64,000 nt of DNA, taken from assembly GCF_029784155.1 (NCBI RefSeq), contig NC_073692.1, positions 154,658,334-154,722,333 of the forward strand, read 5' to 3'. The notes beneath the pieces were generated by a model, which was not told where the DNA came from, did no database searches, and was given only the letters and a program-made list of their open reading frames with translations. Numbering within the stretch: the first letter of the stretch is position 1; every line of letters begins with the position of its first letter. Shown in pieces: positions 1 to 12,000 of this stretch. A program made the translations under genes and the position numbers. Origin of the DNA: Uranotaenia lowii. Lineage: Eukaryota; Arthropoda; Insecta; Diptera; Culicidae.

Positions 1-271
1 AGCCACCAGTACCCTGATGGTTCCGAGCGACCTTTACAGTACGCGTCGCAAACATTGAGTAGAACTCAACAAAGGTATTCTCAAATCGATAAAGAGGCCT
101 ACGCGATAATATTCGGTGTTCGCAAATTTCAGCAATATCTGTACGGTCGTAAATTTACTTTGATAACCGATAATAAGCCGGTTAGTTTGATTTTCTCGGA
201 GGTAAAGGGTTTACCTACTATGTCGGCAATGCGTATGCAACACTACGCCGCATTTTTACAAGCGTTTGATT
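1..271 (+). pseudogene. Gypsy pol fragment: RNase H domain (first half)
   Basis: Open from the first base in frame 1. The translation holds RNase H landmarks of Gypsy polyproteins: the SRTQQRYSQIDKEAYAI block, followed by FTLITDNKPVSLIF with the catalytic Asp. The frame runs into a stop at 277-279 only because of the foreign DNA that begins at 272. It resumes in the same phase at 1471, where the usual tether segment (IRYRRSSDHCNADAMS) follows. There is no start codon; this is an internal piece of a polyprotein. The insertion alone would inactivate this copy. Confidence 0.9.
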
Positions 272-1465
272 TAGACTAGTTCACTTTTCGGCTTTTTTCG
301 CTGATCGCAACGCCACTTACAGGGTTTGATCCTCATTCATTTTCAAGAACTCTGGCCGAATTTGAGCTCATTTGAGTAAGTTTCCGGCGTGCGCTAAGAG
401 TTTTATTGAAAAAAGTCAATTTTTCTGGAAAATTTTCGTAGATGTGTTCCTAGCAAGCTGTTGTTAATATAAAATGTTAATTTTATAGTGCTCGGTGATT
501 GGTATGACAAGCATTCGTATGGACCTGATTTAGATAATTGACTAAATCAAACCGAAAAAATTTAAAAATTCATAAACTACCCACTTTTACAGAAAATTTA
601 CTTACAAGTTGAGAGCTTAAAATCAGTAGTAAATAGAAAAAAAAATATTTTCGATATAAACTTTTCATAAAAAGATAGCCTTATTTATAACCTTTAATTT
701 GATGTATAACACTTAATGTTTGCAAGAGTGCTAGCAAAGTTATTCAAATATCTATGCAACAAATTTGATTTGATAACATATTTTTCATTCAAGTTTGCTC
801 CACACCAACTTGTGCACAAGAAAGGATATTTTATTCAATCAAGTACCCCATGACGGGGGCAGGAGTTAAAAAAAGCGCGCGCTTTGATCAAGTTGTAAGC
901 AAGTCCTCTTGATGCCACGTTTTGCAGGTTGCATGATGCTAAAACTTGAATGGAGACAACATTATGATTCAAAGAATGTGATGTGAATGTTTGAATATCT
1001 TTGCTTGCACTGTTGCGATAATTAAGTGTTATACATCAAATTAAAGGTTATAAATAAGGCTATCTTTTTATGAAAAGTTTATATCGAAAATATTTTTTTT
1101 TCTATTTACTACTGATTTTAAGCTCTCAACTTGTAAGCAAATTTTCTGTAAAAGTTGGTAGTTTATGAATTTTTAAATTTTTTCGGTTTGATTTAGTCAA
1201 TTATCTAAAACAGGTCCATACGAATGCTTGTCATACCAATCACCGAGCACTATAAAATTATCATTTTATATTAACAACAGCTTGCAAGAACACATCTACG
1301 AAAATTTTCCAGAAAAATGGACTTTTTTCAATAAAACTTCTAGCGCACGCTGGAAACTTACTCAAATGAGCTCAAATTCGGCCAGAGTTCTTGAAAATGA
1401 ATGAGGATCAAACCCTGTAAGTGGCGTTGTGAACAGCGAAAAAAGCCGAAATGTGAACTAGTCTA
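272..1465. mobile_element. Fold-back (long inverted repeat) DNA element, 1194 bp, 5-bp TSD
   Basis: Two arms of about 445 bp (272-717 and 1021-1465) are near-perfect inverted repeats around a 303-bp unpaired centre. The ends read TAGACTAGTTCAC inward from both sides. The flanks are TGATT at 267-271 and TGATT at 1466-1470. Removing the element and one TGATT rejoins the Gypsy RNase H frame exactly, which proves the borders. No transposase is encoded. A 5-bp TSD with these ends does not let me assign a superfamily; it is a non-autonomous foldback element or large MITE. Confidence 0.92.
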
Positions 1466-1470
1466 TGATT

Positions 1471-2961
1471 ATAGTATACGTTATCGTCGTTCGTCGGATC
1501 ACTGTAACGCTGATGCAATGTCGCAACTACCTGTTGCCACTACTGATTCGGGATTCGAAATTGAGGAATCAGATGCCGTCGAAATAAATACGATTCAGAC
1601 ACTTCCCTTGACTGTTGATGAACTCAGTAGCGCTACACTACAAGACAAAAGTGTGCAAGAGTTGATGCGTGCGCTTAGAACCGGTAAAGCGATCGATGCT
1701 AGATTTCGTTTCGGTATTAACCAAGAAGAATTTAGTTTGCAAAAATATTGCTTAATGCGTGGCGCTCGCGTTTATGTTCCACCTACTTTGCGCGTCAGAG
1801 TTTTGAATGAACTTCACTCAACACATTTTGGCATAACCCGAATCAAATCACTAGCTCGAGGTTACTGCTGGTGGGAAGGCATTGACAGGGACATTGAGAA
1901 TCTTATTAAAAGCTGCGCGTCTTGTCAAGTGAATAGAGCAAATCCTCCGAAAATTTCGTTTCACTGTTGGGAAACCCCATCAGAACCCTTTCAACGTGTC
2001 CATGCGGACTACGCCGGTCCGTTCATGGGTTTTCTATTTTCTAATATTAATTGATGCTTATTCGAAATGGCCAGAGGTACGTATCCTCAGGAACATGACT
2101 ACAGAAACTACAATACGCGTTTGTCGGGAATTTTTCAGTACATTTGGCATTCCATCCGTTTTTGTGAGAGACAATAGTCCTCAGTTTACGTCCGCGGATT
2201 TCGCTAAGTTTTTAAAGATGAATGGAGTCGTTCACAAACTAAGTGCTCCCTACCACCCGGCGACGAATGGTCAAGCCGAAAGGTTTATCCAGACTATGAA
2301 ATGCAAATTAAAGTCCATGGATTGTAACAATTCCGATCTACATTCCGAATTATACAATATCTTACTATCGTATCGAAAAATGATACATCCGACTACAGGA
2401 CATTCCCCTGCTCAGATGGTATTCGGCCGTCAGTTACGTTCTCGTTTAGACCTGATGATTCCTTCAGACGACCCTAAAGACAGTGTAGTTCAGGGAAAAG
2501 TACGTGACTTGACAGTTGGATCCAGGGTGTCAGTACGCAACTACGATCATTCTACAATTTGGGAGTTCGGTGTAATAAAAGAGCGTCTTGGTAAGTTGCA
2601 CTACCTCGTACAGTTGGATGATGGACGTGTTTGGAGGAGACATATCGATCAACTACGGGCTGTTGCTGTAGAGGAGCAAGACTCGTCGAAAGAGGTAACA
2701 TTTTCGCGGGATGGTGGGTTTAACGATTATGAGAACTCAGAAGTTTCAATCGCAGTAACTCCCCAGAATCCAATCCCAGATATTCCTTCCTGTACAGATC
2801 CTATTCCTGATCCACAAAACTCTCCAAAACCTACCGTTGCTTTATCTCCTACTATACCAACTGGCAACACTGCTGTAAACCGATCACCAGGCGTACAAGC
2901 GAACCAAGGACTACGTCGTTCAGCAAGGACGATCAGAGCTCCACAGAAACTGGACCTTTGA
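1471..2961 (+). pseudogene. Gypsy pol fragment: RNase H tether, integrase and C-terminal tail, frameshifted
   Basis: Resumes the pol frame after the fold-back insertion. The integrase zinc-binding HHCC module is visible (H..H in ELHSTHFGI, then CASC at about 1917-1928). The catalytic core shows the first Asp in HADYAGPF, the second in VRDNSPQF, and the Glu in YHPATNGQAERF. An extra T in the run at about 2030-2033 throws the frame out between the first Asp and DAYSKW. Reading then continues in another frame from about 2034 to the stop at 2959-2961. The tail after the core is long and rich in Pro and Ser. A frameshift plus an insertion make it a dead copy. Confidence 0.9.
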
Positions 2962-2993
2962 TTCGACGGAGTAGTCTTTTCCGGGGGAAGAGC

Positions 2994-3226
2994 TGTCATA
3001 TCCTGGCAGTTATTCTGGCAACACTGTATGCTGTCAGCCGAGCACGCGGTGAAAATCTACTGCGTAATAAATTCATTCCTTACATCAGCCACCATATGTA
3101 AAGTACGCGTTTCTATCGTAGAGTAAAATTAAAAGTTAATAAGTAGTTTACTCGTGCGTTTTACTTTACTCCGGATACGGGTTGTCTTCCTGCTGCTTCT
3201 ACCCTGCTGCAAATACAATAGTAACA
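2994..3226 (+). repeat. Probable 3' LTR of the Gypsy element (about 233 bp)
   Basis: A purine-rich tract (GGGGGAAGAGC, 2983-2993) directly precedes a TGTCATATCC start, as expected of a polypurine tract and LTR border. A GTAACA end at 3221-3226 gives TG..CA termini. The LTR begins 33 bp after the pol stop. The right border is inferred because no partner LTR lies in the window. Confidence 0.6.
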
Positions 3227-4213
3227 GCGACTAAAAATGGTTGCGGTGAGTCGGAAGATATTTAGCAAAAGCTTTCTTATGAGTTTTAGGAAGTTCCGGG
3301 ACTAGTAAAAGTGGTTTGGAAACTCTTTGAAAACTCTTCGAATCTCAAAGTTTTGTCAAGGATAACAAAATCTCGAATACGTTTTCAACCGTGTTCTCAT
3401 GTTAATAAGAATAAACTGTGCGGTTTAGCTCGACATTCAGAAGTAGTTCTGGCGGGCTGCAGAACCGCCTCCAGCCGGGAGAATTACACGCTACTTCACT
3501 TGCTCCCCCGCACTTGCTAACTGATATTGAGCCGAATAAAGCTGCGCGTAGTTTCCCCGTTTTTGAGCTGTCCTGTAGCCCGCCGGAACTGCGTCCAAAT
3601 ATCGGACTTGTCTTTACAAAATAAAACAGGTTAGTTTTAACAAAAACCGGCATAAACATGGCCCCTCAACATATTTTTGATAAGCAAGCTGCAGGAAATA
3701 AAAGTTTTTGCAAGTGAAATTATGAACAACTGAAAGAAAGTGCCACAAAAGGTTCAAAGATCCATGGCTGGAATTGACCCATGATCATTATTTACAATAT
3801 TCTGCTGTACGTAAACATGGTTTTGAAACCTTCAAATTGAACAAAATATTCCTCTTGCCATTACGGAATGGTGTAATGGTTTTATTTAGGTGCGCAGAAT
3901 ATGGGACATATGCGCAGAGTTAGTGAAAATAGTGCGCAGAATAAGGGCCACAGGAATATTTTCCAAATGTTGCAATTGTTCCACATTTTTGCTCGAAATT
4001 TGAGCTTTCATTATTCTTGACGTAAAGTTTAGTAGTTGGTCCAACTGTTCACAAAATTTTGTGAAAAACCATTGTGAGGTAAATTTTTAATAGCTTAAAA
4101 CATTTCAAAAATCCTTAAACGCTCAGAATTAGGGCCGTTCACGGTACTTGTTGTGAAAAATAGAAATTCTCGAGCGACTTATAACCTAGTACGGCAAAAC
4201 AATACACTTTCAT
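3227..4213. other. Non-coding interval with a short imperfect palindrome
   Basis: No convincing gene. At 3440-3600 an imperfect inverted repeat pairs a segment around TTCTGGCGGGCTGCAG with one around TGTAGCCCGCCGGAACT. Short open frames on both strands here follow from that symmetry and are not credible proteins. The rest is AT-rich and unassigned. Confidence 0.5.
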
Positions 4214-6310
4214 GGTGTGCCAAAATACGTTATTAAAAAGAAAAAATGACCACCAAAACGGCACTCGGCATTCAAAAGATATAGTATTCAGGCATTCATT
4301 CTGAAAATTAGGAAATGTTTTATCGGGCTTTTTCGAAATTAGAGCGATTTTAAAATTTTATGTCTATATGCATTAGATTCCCTATGGGGTTTTTCGACCT
4401 AATTTTCTTCGTCCATCGATTTTTCTGACTACATATTTTATGACAATCACCCAGTTCAATGACTTTATAGAAAATTTCATGCCCGATAACTTTGTCGAAG
4501 ACTAGAAAAAGATTTGAGTTGATCCTGAAAAGTTATTGGCAATTTTCTAAAACTTTATTAGACTGATTGAAATTTTTCCATGTTTCTTAATTTTTTTTCA
4601 ATGCAGCTTCACTAAGAAGCGAATATCTTTCCAGGCGTAGTTTGAGTTGTTTGGTATAGAATTTTCAGCACAAATGTGTATGTAATAGTAATTTTTTTGG
4701 ATCTCATCGGCAGACGCATCAGGGTAAGGTGAAAATGTGTTCACAAACTTTATATACACTGCCGGCCAAATGTTTGGGATCACCCACCGAAAAACATGCA
4801 AATTTTGATCGTTCATATCTAAGCCGTCTTAGGGCATATTGCAAATCTTCTGATCTCATTTGAAAGATAATGAGCAATAACTATTTCGGAGGTATTTTGC
4901 CCAGATATAATGTTTTAGCTTTGTACCTTAATCTTAACCTAAAAATAGAACATTTTCGCAAAATCGCTCTCAATATTCAAAGCCGATCATCTTGGGATAT
5001 GGTCGACAAAATTTCTAAATTTGAGTTGCATTAGAATCCTTATTCTGTACTTCTCAAAACACAATAAAAAAATTTTGTGCAAAAATTTTAGAATGTACTT
5101 TTAATTAATAAAATAGACACTTAAGTTATCGTCCAAAAGTTTGGGATCACCCCTTAATATGGTGTATCGGCCCAAAGTTTGGGATCATTCTTTTAAAAAC
5201 TTGCAAATTTATCTCTTTCATATCTTTCTCATCTAACATCGTATTGCAGATTTGAAGGATTAATTTGAAAGATTGAGAATTGTTGTTTTTTTCTTAAATT
5301 CGTTCAAAAATTATATTTCGAAATGATAACCATAAAAAATTCAGAATCAAAATTCAAATTCAAAAAACAATTAGTTTCAGGTGAATTTTTAAGATTATAA
5401 CTTTAAAATATAATTTTTGAATGAATTTAAGAAAAACCAACAACTCCCAAACTTCTAAATTAATCCTTCAGATCTGCAATAAGATGTTAGATTAGAAAGA
5501 TATGAAAGAGATAAATTTGCATGTTTTCAAACGAATGATCCCAAACTTTTGGCCGATACACCATACTAAGGGGTGATCCCAAACTTTTAGACGATAACTT
5601 AAGTGTCTAATTTATTAATTTAAAGTAAGTTCTTAAATTTTGCGCAAAATTTTTTTAATGTTTTCTGAGAAGTACGGAATAAGGATTCTAATGCAACTCA
5701 AATTTTTAAATATGGTCGATCCTATTCCGAAATGATCGGCTTTGAATATTGAGTGTGATTTTACGAAAATGTTACAAAGCTAAAACAGCAATAAATGTGT
5801 AGCATTCATTTACTATTACATACACATTTGTGGTGAAAATTCTATCCCGAACAACTTTATCGAAGACCCAAAAACGATTCAAACTACGTCTGGAAAGATA
5901 TTCGCTTCTTAGTGAAGCTGCATTGAAAAAAAATTAAGAAACATGGAAAAATTTCAATCAGTCTAATAAAGTTTTAGAAAATTGCCAATAACTTTTCAGG
6001 ATCAACTCAAATCTTTTTCTAGTCTTGGACAAAGTTGTCGGGCATGAAATTTTCTATAAAATCATTGAACTGGGTGATTGTCATAAAATATGTAGTCAGA
6101 AAAATCGATGGGCGTAGAATATTAGGTCGAAAAACTCCATTGGGAATCTAATGCAAATATACTTGAAAATTTAAAATCGCTCTAATTTAAAAAAAGCCCG
6201 ATGAAACATTTCCAAATTTTAAGAATGGATGCCTGAATACTATATCTTTCGAATGCCGAGTGCCGTTTTGGTGGTCATTTTTTCTTTTTAATAACGTATT
6301 TTGGCACACC
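4214..6310. repeat. Nested fold-back / palindromic repeat, about 2.1 kb
   Basis: The outer ends are inverted copies: GGTGTGCCAAAATACGTTAT at 4214 and its complement ending in GGCACACC at 6310. The arms run inward for several hundred bases with scattered mismatches (for example 4560-4630 against 5890-5960). An inner inverted repeat centred near 5260-5400 carries several copies of an AAGTTTGGGATCA motif (about 4774, 5138, 5177, and inverted near 5540 and 5575). The left arm has about 300 bp, with its own AATGTTTGGGATCACCC end at about 4770, that is missing from the right arm. This suggests a second element landed inside the first. No coding capacity is seen. TSDs are not clear. Confidence 0.8.
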
Positions 6311-7344
6311 GTGAGCTTTGTTTACTCCATAAAGCTCAAACCATTTTTATTTCTCTTCGGATTTGATTAATTATAACTGGCTGATTTGACCTGGCTTTTC
6401 TCGGGTTTACATAAAATATATGTAAAAGTGAGTCGTTAGACTTTCCGAAATTTTGGAAACATTTTTCATATGCATCATTTAAACAAATTTTGCCCTAGTT
6501 TGACCATGTGAAGTTGTACATTTTTTGAGTCTTTTAAAAGATTTGGCAAATACTAAAAGTTATGAGGTTTCCTTATAGAAATTAAGTTTCCTTGAAAGCT
6601 TATGCATTCTATCACGAAAAACATTTTAAACCACACCGTTTTTAGGAAGCTTGAATAAATTGATAAGTGTGGATTTTCGGGGATTCCAGGAGCACAAAAA
6701 AAGAGGTCTGGATCGGTTGGTAGCTCAGATGAAAAAGAACTTTATTCAATCCTGTGCCTGTGCAATACATTGCTGGTTCCCTAAATCTGACAGTTGCTCT
6801 TGTTCTCTTACTGAACGATCTTTTCTCTCATGTGGGTTCTACCCAACTCATCGAATAGACAAAAGTAGTTACAACATAAATAAGCTTTAAATTTTTGTTT
6901 TCTTCAAATCATATCATCTGCTGCTGAGAGAGCGGAAAGAAAATTTTTCTCTTACAAATGATCAATCTTCTACTGCGGAGCACCGTTGGTGTGCGACTCT
7001 GAAAACACCTCATCTGAAAACACCTGATTCAGCGCTACGTGATCAGTGAAATGAATTGTTCAGTGAATACAAGGGCATAATGTTGCTGTTCTCATCGCCG
7101 TTTGTTAACTGTTTGCTGCAGTCGAAAATTGAATTTTATGTATAAATTTCATCGCTTATTTTCGAAATCTTAAACACCAGTTGAAATTTGATAAAATGTT
7201 AACTAATAACGAAGAACAAATTGTGAAAATATTTAATTTAAAGTCCTTACTACCCTTCTATTACTAATATTTGACCCTTATTTGAATGAAAGGTTAGTCT
7301 GTCCATTTTTGAATACCTTTCGTAGTTGGTTGATAGCATTGAAT
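6311..7344. other. Non-coding interval
   Basis: No gene recognised. A 79-codon open frame at 6651-6890 lacks any family signature and looks like chance. The stretch GGTTGGTAGCTCAGATG near 6715 resembles a tRNA A-box, but no good B-box follows, so I do not call a SINE. Confidence 0.4.
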
Positions 7345-7348
7345 TTAA

Positions 7349-7899
7349 CCCTCATCCGCATTAGAGTGTCATTTTGACACTATTGCAAGTTTGAAGGCTT
7401 GTAACTTTTTTCAAAAGCTTCAAAAACGAAAATTTCTCCGGGGACCCCAAATGATTTCAACAGTTCTTGAATATTGTATCTTTACTTTTTTATGGACGAT
7501 CCCCGGAAGCCTGGACAAAAAAAACTCCCTTTTCCGACTTAGAGTGTCAATTTGACACTTCAAAGGTAAAATCTATCGAAGTCGTTTGAGTTGTAATTAA
7601 TTTCATATAAAACTGCATAAGGCAAATACTTTTTGGACGTGTAATATATGGACTACAGCAGTTTTTCTGAGGCATGTTTTTTCGGATCTTTTTTTCTTTC
7701 ATGCTGAATAATGAAAAAACTTGTAGCTTAAGGTATATATAATGTTCTAAACATATTTTACTGACATTACAATGTTTCTATTGATATAAGTTTTGTTGGG
7801 TCGGTTGAACACGCCAAAAGTTATAACGATTTGAGCTTGTAGTGTCAAATTGACACTCCTAGGGCTGATAAGGGTAACGAAACCTGATGCGGATGAGGG
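7349..7899. mobile_element. piggyBac-type MITE, 551 bp, TTAA target site
   Basis: Flanked by TTAA at 7345-7348 and 7900-7903. The terminal inverted repeats are CCCTCATCCGCAT (13 bp). No coding capacity. Inside are three copies of the palindrome AGTGTCA-nnn-TGACACT (7365, 7543, 7841). TTAA duplications and short TIRs beginning CCC are the hallmark of the piggyBac superfamily; assignment to it is inferred, since there is no transposase. Confidence 0.88.
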
Positions 7900-7903
7900 T
7901 TAA

Positions 7904-8449
7904 TTATATGCCTGTTCCCAAAAGCTTCCCAAATGCTCTAAACTCTGCTATAGATGATTTCGGGGCGCTCCTTTTTGGTTATTATCTCCCATATCCCCAG
8001 ATACTGAAGTCTAGTGGATTCAATTCAAATCAACCTCCAGACAACTTGACAGTTCAGTACCATACCATTACGAAAACAAATTGCCATAAAGCTTTTAATT
8101 CAAGAGGTAGATGTTTAATGTCTTCGACAAAGTTTCATGCATTATTAGATATGTTCTACAATATTGTAGAAAAATGTAGGCCTCTATCTTATCACAGTTT
8201 GAAAATAATGTTCGTATTTCTGAGAATGTATGAAGCACCCTAAAATTAATTCATTCAAAACGACCACCATAAGTGGTTGTAACAGTTTGTATAAGACATC
8301 AAATACATCAAACTTAAGGGAAAGACGATAGTAAATGTTTCTCGGTAAATTTCATTTCTGGACCACTTGGAAGCCCACGCCTTTTTTTCTTGTTCAGATA
8401 GCCTTGCTAAAGTGTACCACGGGAATTCCAATTGAAAAAATGATTAAAA
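7904..8449. other. Non-coding interval between MITE and BEL element
   Basis: A frame open from 7887 to 8243 begins inside the MITE's inverted repeat, which argues against a genuine start. Its protein has no recognisable motif. No other gene, RNA or repeat seen. Confidence 0.45.
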
Positions 8450-8454
8450 TTCAA

Positions 8455-8980
8455 TGTTGAGCGTGTAAAAACTGCGCGACTCGGCAGCCTCGTCGGAAAG
8501 TGAGCTAAATACATCAACAAGAACGGGGTAAACAAAATAGAGAAAAAAGACCGGCAAAAACAGGGAATCGATTTGGATAGCTTGTGTAGCAAAGGGCAGT
8601 TTTCAAATTGTTAATTTTCTAAAGTGTTTACCGATTAAAAGGCAGGAAGTGATTTACTATTCATCCATATTATACAGTCTACAAGACAAATCGTCACTTC
8701 AAGTGAATCTAACCTGCAAAGGCATAATTCCGAGTCTCGGATCGTTAAAATCAACTATCGTTTTTACAATATTGTACCGTTTCGAGACTAAATAAGCGAA
8801 ATAGTCATTCGTTTCCTGATCCATCATAAGATACGTGAGTGCCCGAGTAGAAGAAAACTAAATGTAAGTTTGTTTGAATCTAGTTTAAAGTTTAAAATAC
8901 TCACAAAATAAAATCTATTTTAGCTTCAAGCTGCTAAAAACTTAAGACGCTGCTTTGAGGATTATTTCTTTTTCCGAACA
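8455..8980 (+). repeat. 5' LTR of the BEL/Pao element
   Basis: Starts TGTTGAGCGTG and ends TTTCCGAACA, and matches the 3' LTR over its full 526 bp apart from one base. It should contain the promoter and polyadenylation signals; an AATAAAAT-like stretch (ACAAAATAAAATC) lies near 8905-8920. I could not identify a convincing primer-binding site in the bases after 8980. Confidence 0.95.
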
Positions 8981-9016
8981 CTTGAAGATTTATAATCTTC
9001 CGGACATAACCTCAAG

Positions 9017-12000
9017 ATGTCGGATCCGGCGAATGATACGATCAGGAATGTGGAGAAATCGGTCAACAATCGCAACTGCATGTATTGCGAGGAAGTTGAT
9101 AGTGAAGATGACATGGTCCAATGCGACATGTGTAGCTTTTGGAGTCACTATCAATGCGCGGGAGTTACCGAGGCTGTGAAGAGTGTGCCGTGGAACTGCA
9201 CGAAATGCAGTAATTTGCTGCACGTTCCCAAAATAAGGAAACCAGTTAAAAAGAACGTTTCCAAACGGACGGGAAGTGCCAAAAGCGATGTCGGAACGGA
9301 GCTTCGAGAAGGTCGGCCATCGATTCAAGAATCACTGAGCCTTCTCGAACAAGAATCGGCTGCGATCGAGCAGCAACTGCAGGAGGAGAAAATACTGCAC
9401 GACAAACGCTTGGAATTGGAGAGATCGGTAAACGAAAAAAGGCGTGCGCTGCAACAAAAGATGCAGGAGGAGAAACTTCGCCAGGAGAAGCTGCAACTAG
9501 AACAGCAATTGGCGGACCACAAGGACTTCTTGATCCGGCAGAAGCAGATGCGCGACCAGTTCCGGAAAATGAAAGCCGATCTGAGTCAGGAGTTTGAGAA
9601 CGATGAAGAGGACAGCGATCCGGATGTTGGTTCCGCGAAGACGAAGGCGTGGGTAGAGACGCAAGAAGATCCCCGCGGAGCTTACCCCAAGAAGCCGGCA
9701 GCAGCGCCAAGGAGTTTCCCTCTCACTGTGCGTAACGCGTTGGTGGAACGGCATGGCGAGACAGATTCGGAACAGAGCGGGATGGGACGCCAACGCAAAC
9801 ACGAACCATTGGCGACGTCATCGAAAGGTGAGGCTCAAGCGGAGAAGAAGAAGAATGTGGATACCGACCATCGTTTCAAAGAGCTGTTGGAGCATTATTT
9901 GAAGGCAAATGGATCGCAACAGGAGCTGGAAGCATCCGAACCAGAAGAGTCTGAGCTAGAAAAGCTTGAACAGGCTTTGATTAGGAAGTTGTTAGAACGT
10001 AACACGTTAGGACGAGCTTGTAGTGTAAGTTCAGGGCCGACTAAAGAACAGTTGGCTGCACGACAAGCTGCGTCCAAACATCTTCCTACTTTTCGAGGCG
10101 AGCCAGAGGTGTGGCCCCAATTCATCAGCTGCTTCGAATACACCACGGAGGCGTGTGGGTACACAAATACCGACAATTTGAAGAGACTTCAAGACAGCCT
10201 TCAAGGACTAGCCAAGGAAGCAGTTCAAAGCCAGTTGCTCATGCCTGAGTCGGTGCCTGAGGTCATCGAAGATCTGCGTCAACTGTTCGGTAATCCGGAA
10301 AAGCTGTTGAAGTCACTGATGGCGAAAGTACGGAAGGTACAAGCCCCTCGAGTGGACAAGTTAGAGTCGTTCCTGTACTTCGGGATCACGGTAAAGCAGT
10401 TGTGTGATCACCTTGTTGCGGCCAAGCTACACGACCACTTGAGCAACCCCATGCTGGTAGCGGAACTCGTCGATAAGCTGCCATCCGATTATCAATTGGA
10501 TTGGGTACGCTTCAAGAGAGGTAGGACTGATCTTCCTCTTCGTATGTTTGCCGATTTCATGAAGGGAATCGTGTCGGAAGTTTCTGAGGTGGCCGACTTC
10601 AACGGGGAGCAGAACACTGCGGTTGCGGAAGGACGGCGAATGTACAAAAGGAAGGAGCGCGTGAATACCCACGACACTAAAGTGTTTCCGGTCGTGCAGA
10701 ATACGATGCCGGCGAGAACGAGAAAACCCTGCCCGATGTGCAATCGCACAGACCACAAACTAAGGTTCTGTGACGATTTTGCGTCATTTTCATTACCGGA
10801 TCGTCAAAGGTTGGTCGATAGACTCAAGCTGTGCAACATTTGTCTGTGTGACCATGGGAAGATGAGGTGCACCTTCAAAGTACGGTGCGAGATACGGAGC
10901 TGCAAAGGAAATCACCACACGCTGCTGCACAGGCACGAGGAAGCAGTTAACGTTACCGTGGCGGAGTGCAACCCACATTATAATGTCGATCGGTCAGTAA
11001 TCTTCAGAATGATACCGATTACTTTGCATCATGGAGGAAGGGCGGTTCAAACCTTGGCGTTCCTAGACGAAGGAGCTTCAACAACACTTGTTGAGAGCTC
11101 TCTAGCAGATTCGTTGGGCGTCGAGGGAACTCCGGAACCCCTGGTCATCGTGTGGGCAGGAAATGTTAAGCGGAATGAAGATAGTTCGAGGAAAATTGAC
11201 CTGCTGGTATCTGCCGTGGATTCTCGTAGAAAGTTCATGATGTCGTCTGCCCACACTGTCGGAGAATTGAAGCTGCCTCTACATAGAACCTGTTACGGAA
11301 GCATCGTAGAAAAATACCACCACTTAGACGGAGTTCCTTTGTCGAGTACCAAAATGGAAGTTCCCAGAGTTCTTATAGGCCTCGACAACCTACATCTATT
11401 CGCCCCTCTGGAGTCCAAGGTTGGTGCCCCGGGAGAACCGATAGCCGTACGTTCAGCGCTGGGTTGGGCAATCTATGGTCCTGATTCGAGACTTGAGCAG
11501 CAGCAGCAGCACTATTTGAACCATCATCTTGTTCAAAGCTTGAACAATCGCCAGCTTCACGATCTGATGGCGGAGCAGTACGCTCAGGAGGAGCTTCATG
11601 TAGCACAAGGCAACCCCATAGAATCGGAGGAAATCCAGAGGGCCCGTGACACGCTGGAATCAACAACTATCCGAGTAGGAGACCGCTTCGAAACGGGGCT
11701 ACTTTGGAAGCAGGAGCCTGTTTTTCCAGATAGCTATCCGATGGCGCTGAACCGACTGAAGAGCCTAGAACGACGTTTTCAACGAGAGCCGCATATGAAA
11801 CAGAACGTGAACCAGCAGATTGAATACTATCTGACCAAAGGCTACTGTCATAAGGCCACGGCAGAAGAGCTGAAGAGTACCAATCCTTCTTCCGTGTGGT
11901 ATCTTCCTTTAAATGTCGTGCTGAATCCTAAGAAACCTCATAAGGTACGTTTGGTGTGGGACGCGGCGGCCAAATCGCAAGGTGTTTCACTCAATTCTTT

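Larger units (their letters stand above)
1..3226 (+). mobile_element. Ty3/Gypsy LTR retrotransposon, 3' portion (5' end outside the window)
   Basis: The element enters the window inside RNase H, continues through integrase and a C-terminal tail, and ends in a probable 3' LTR. It is interrupted by a fold-back element at 272-1465, and its integrase frame is broken near 2030. No 5' LTR is visible, so age and full length cannot be judged. The order RNase H, then integrase, with HHCC and D-D-E motifs, marks it as Ty3/Gypsy rather than Copia. Confidence 0.9.

Noticed and set aside
6700..6800. SINE head with A-box-like GGTAGCTCAGATG
   Set aside because: No proper B-box at the expected distance and no A-tail or duplication.
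7887..8243. 118-codon plus-strand frame as a gene
   Set aside because: Its ATG lies in the terminal repeat of a MITE and the protein has no recognisable motif.
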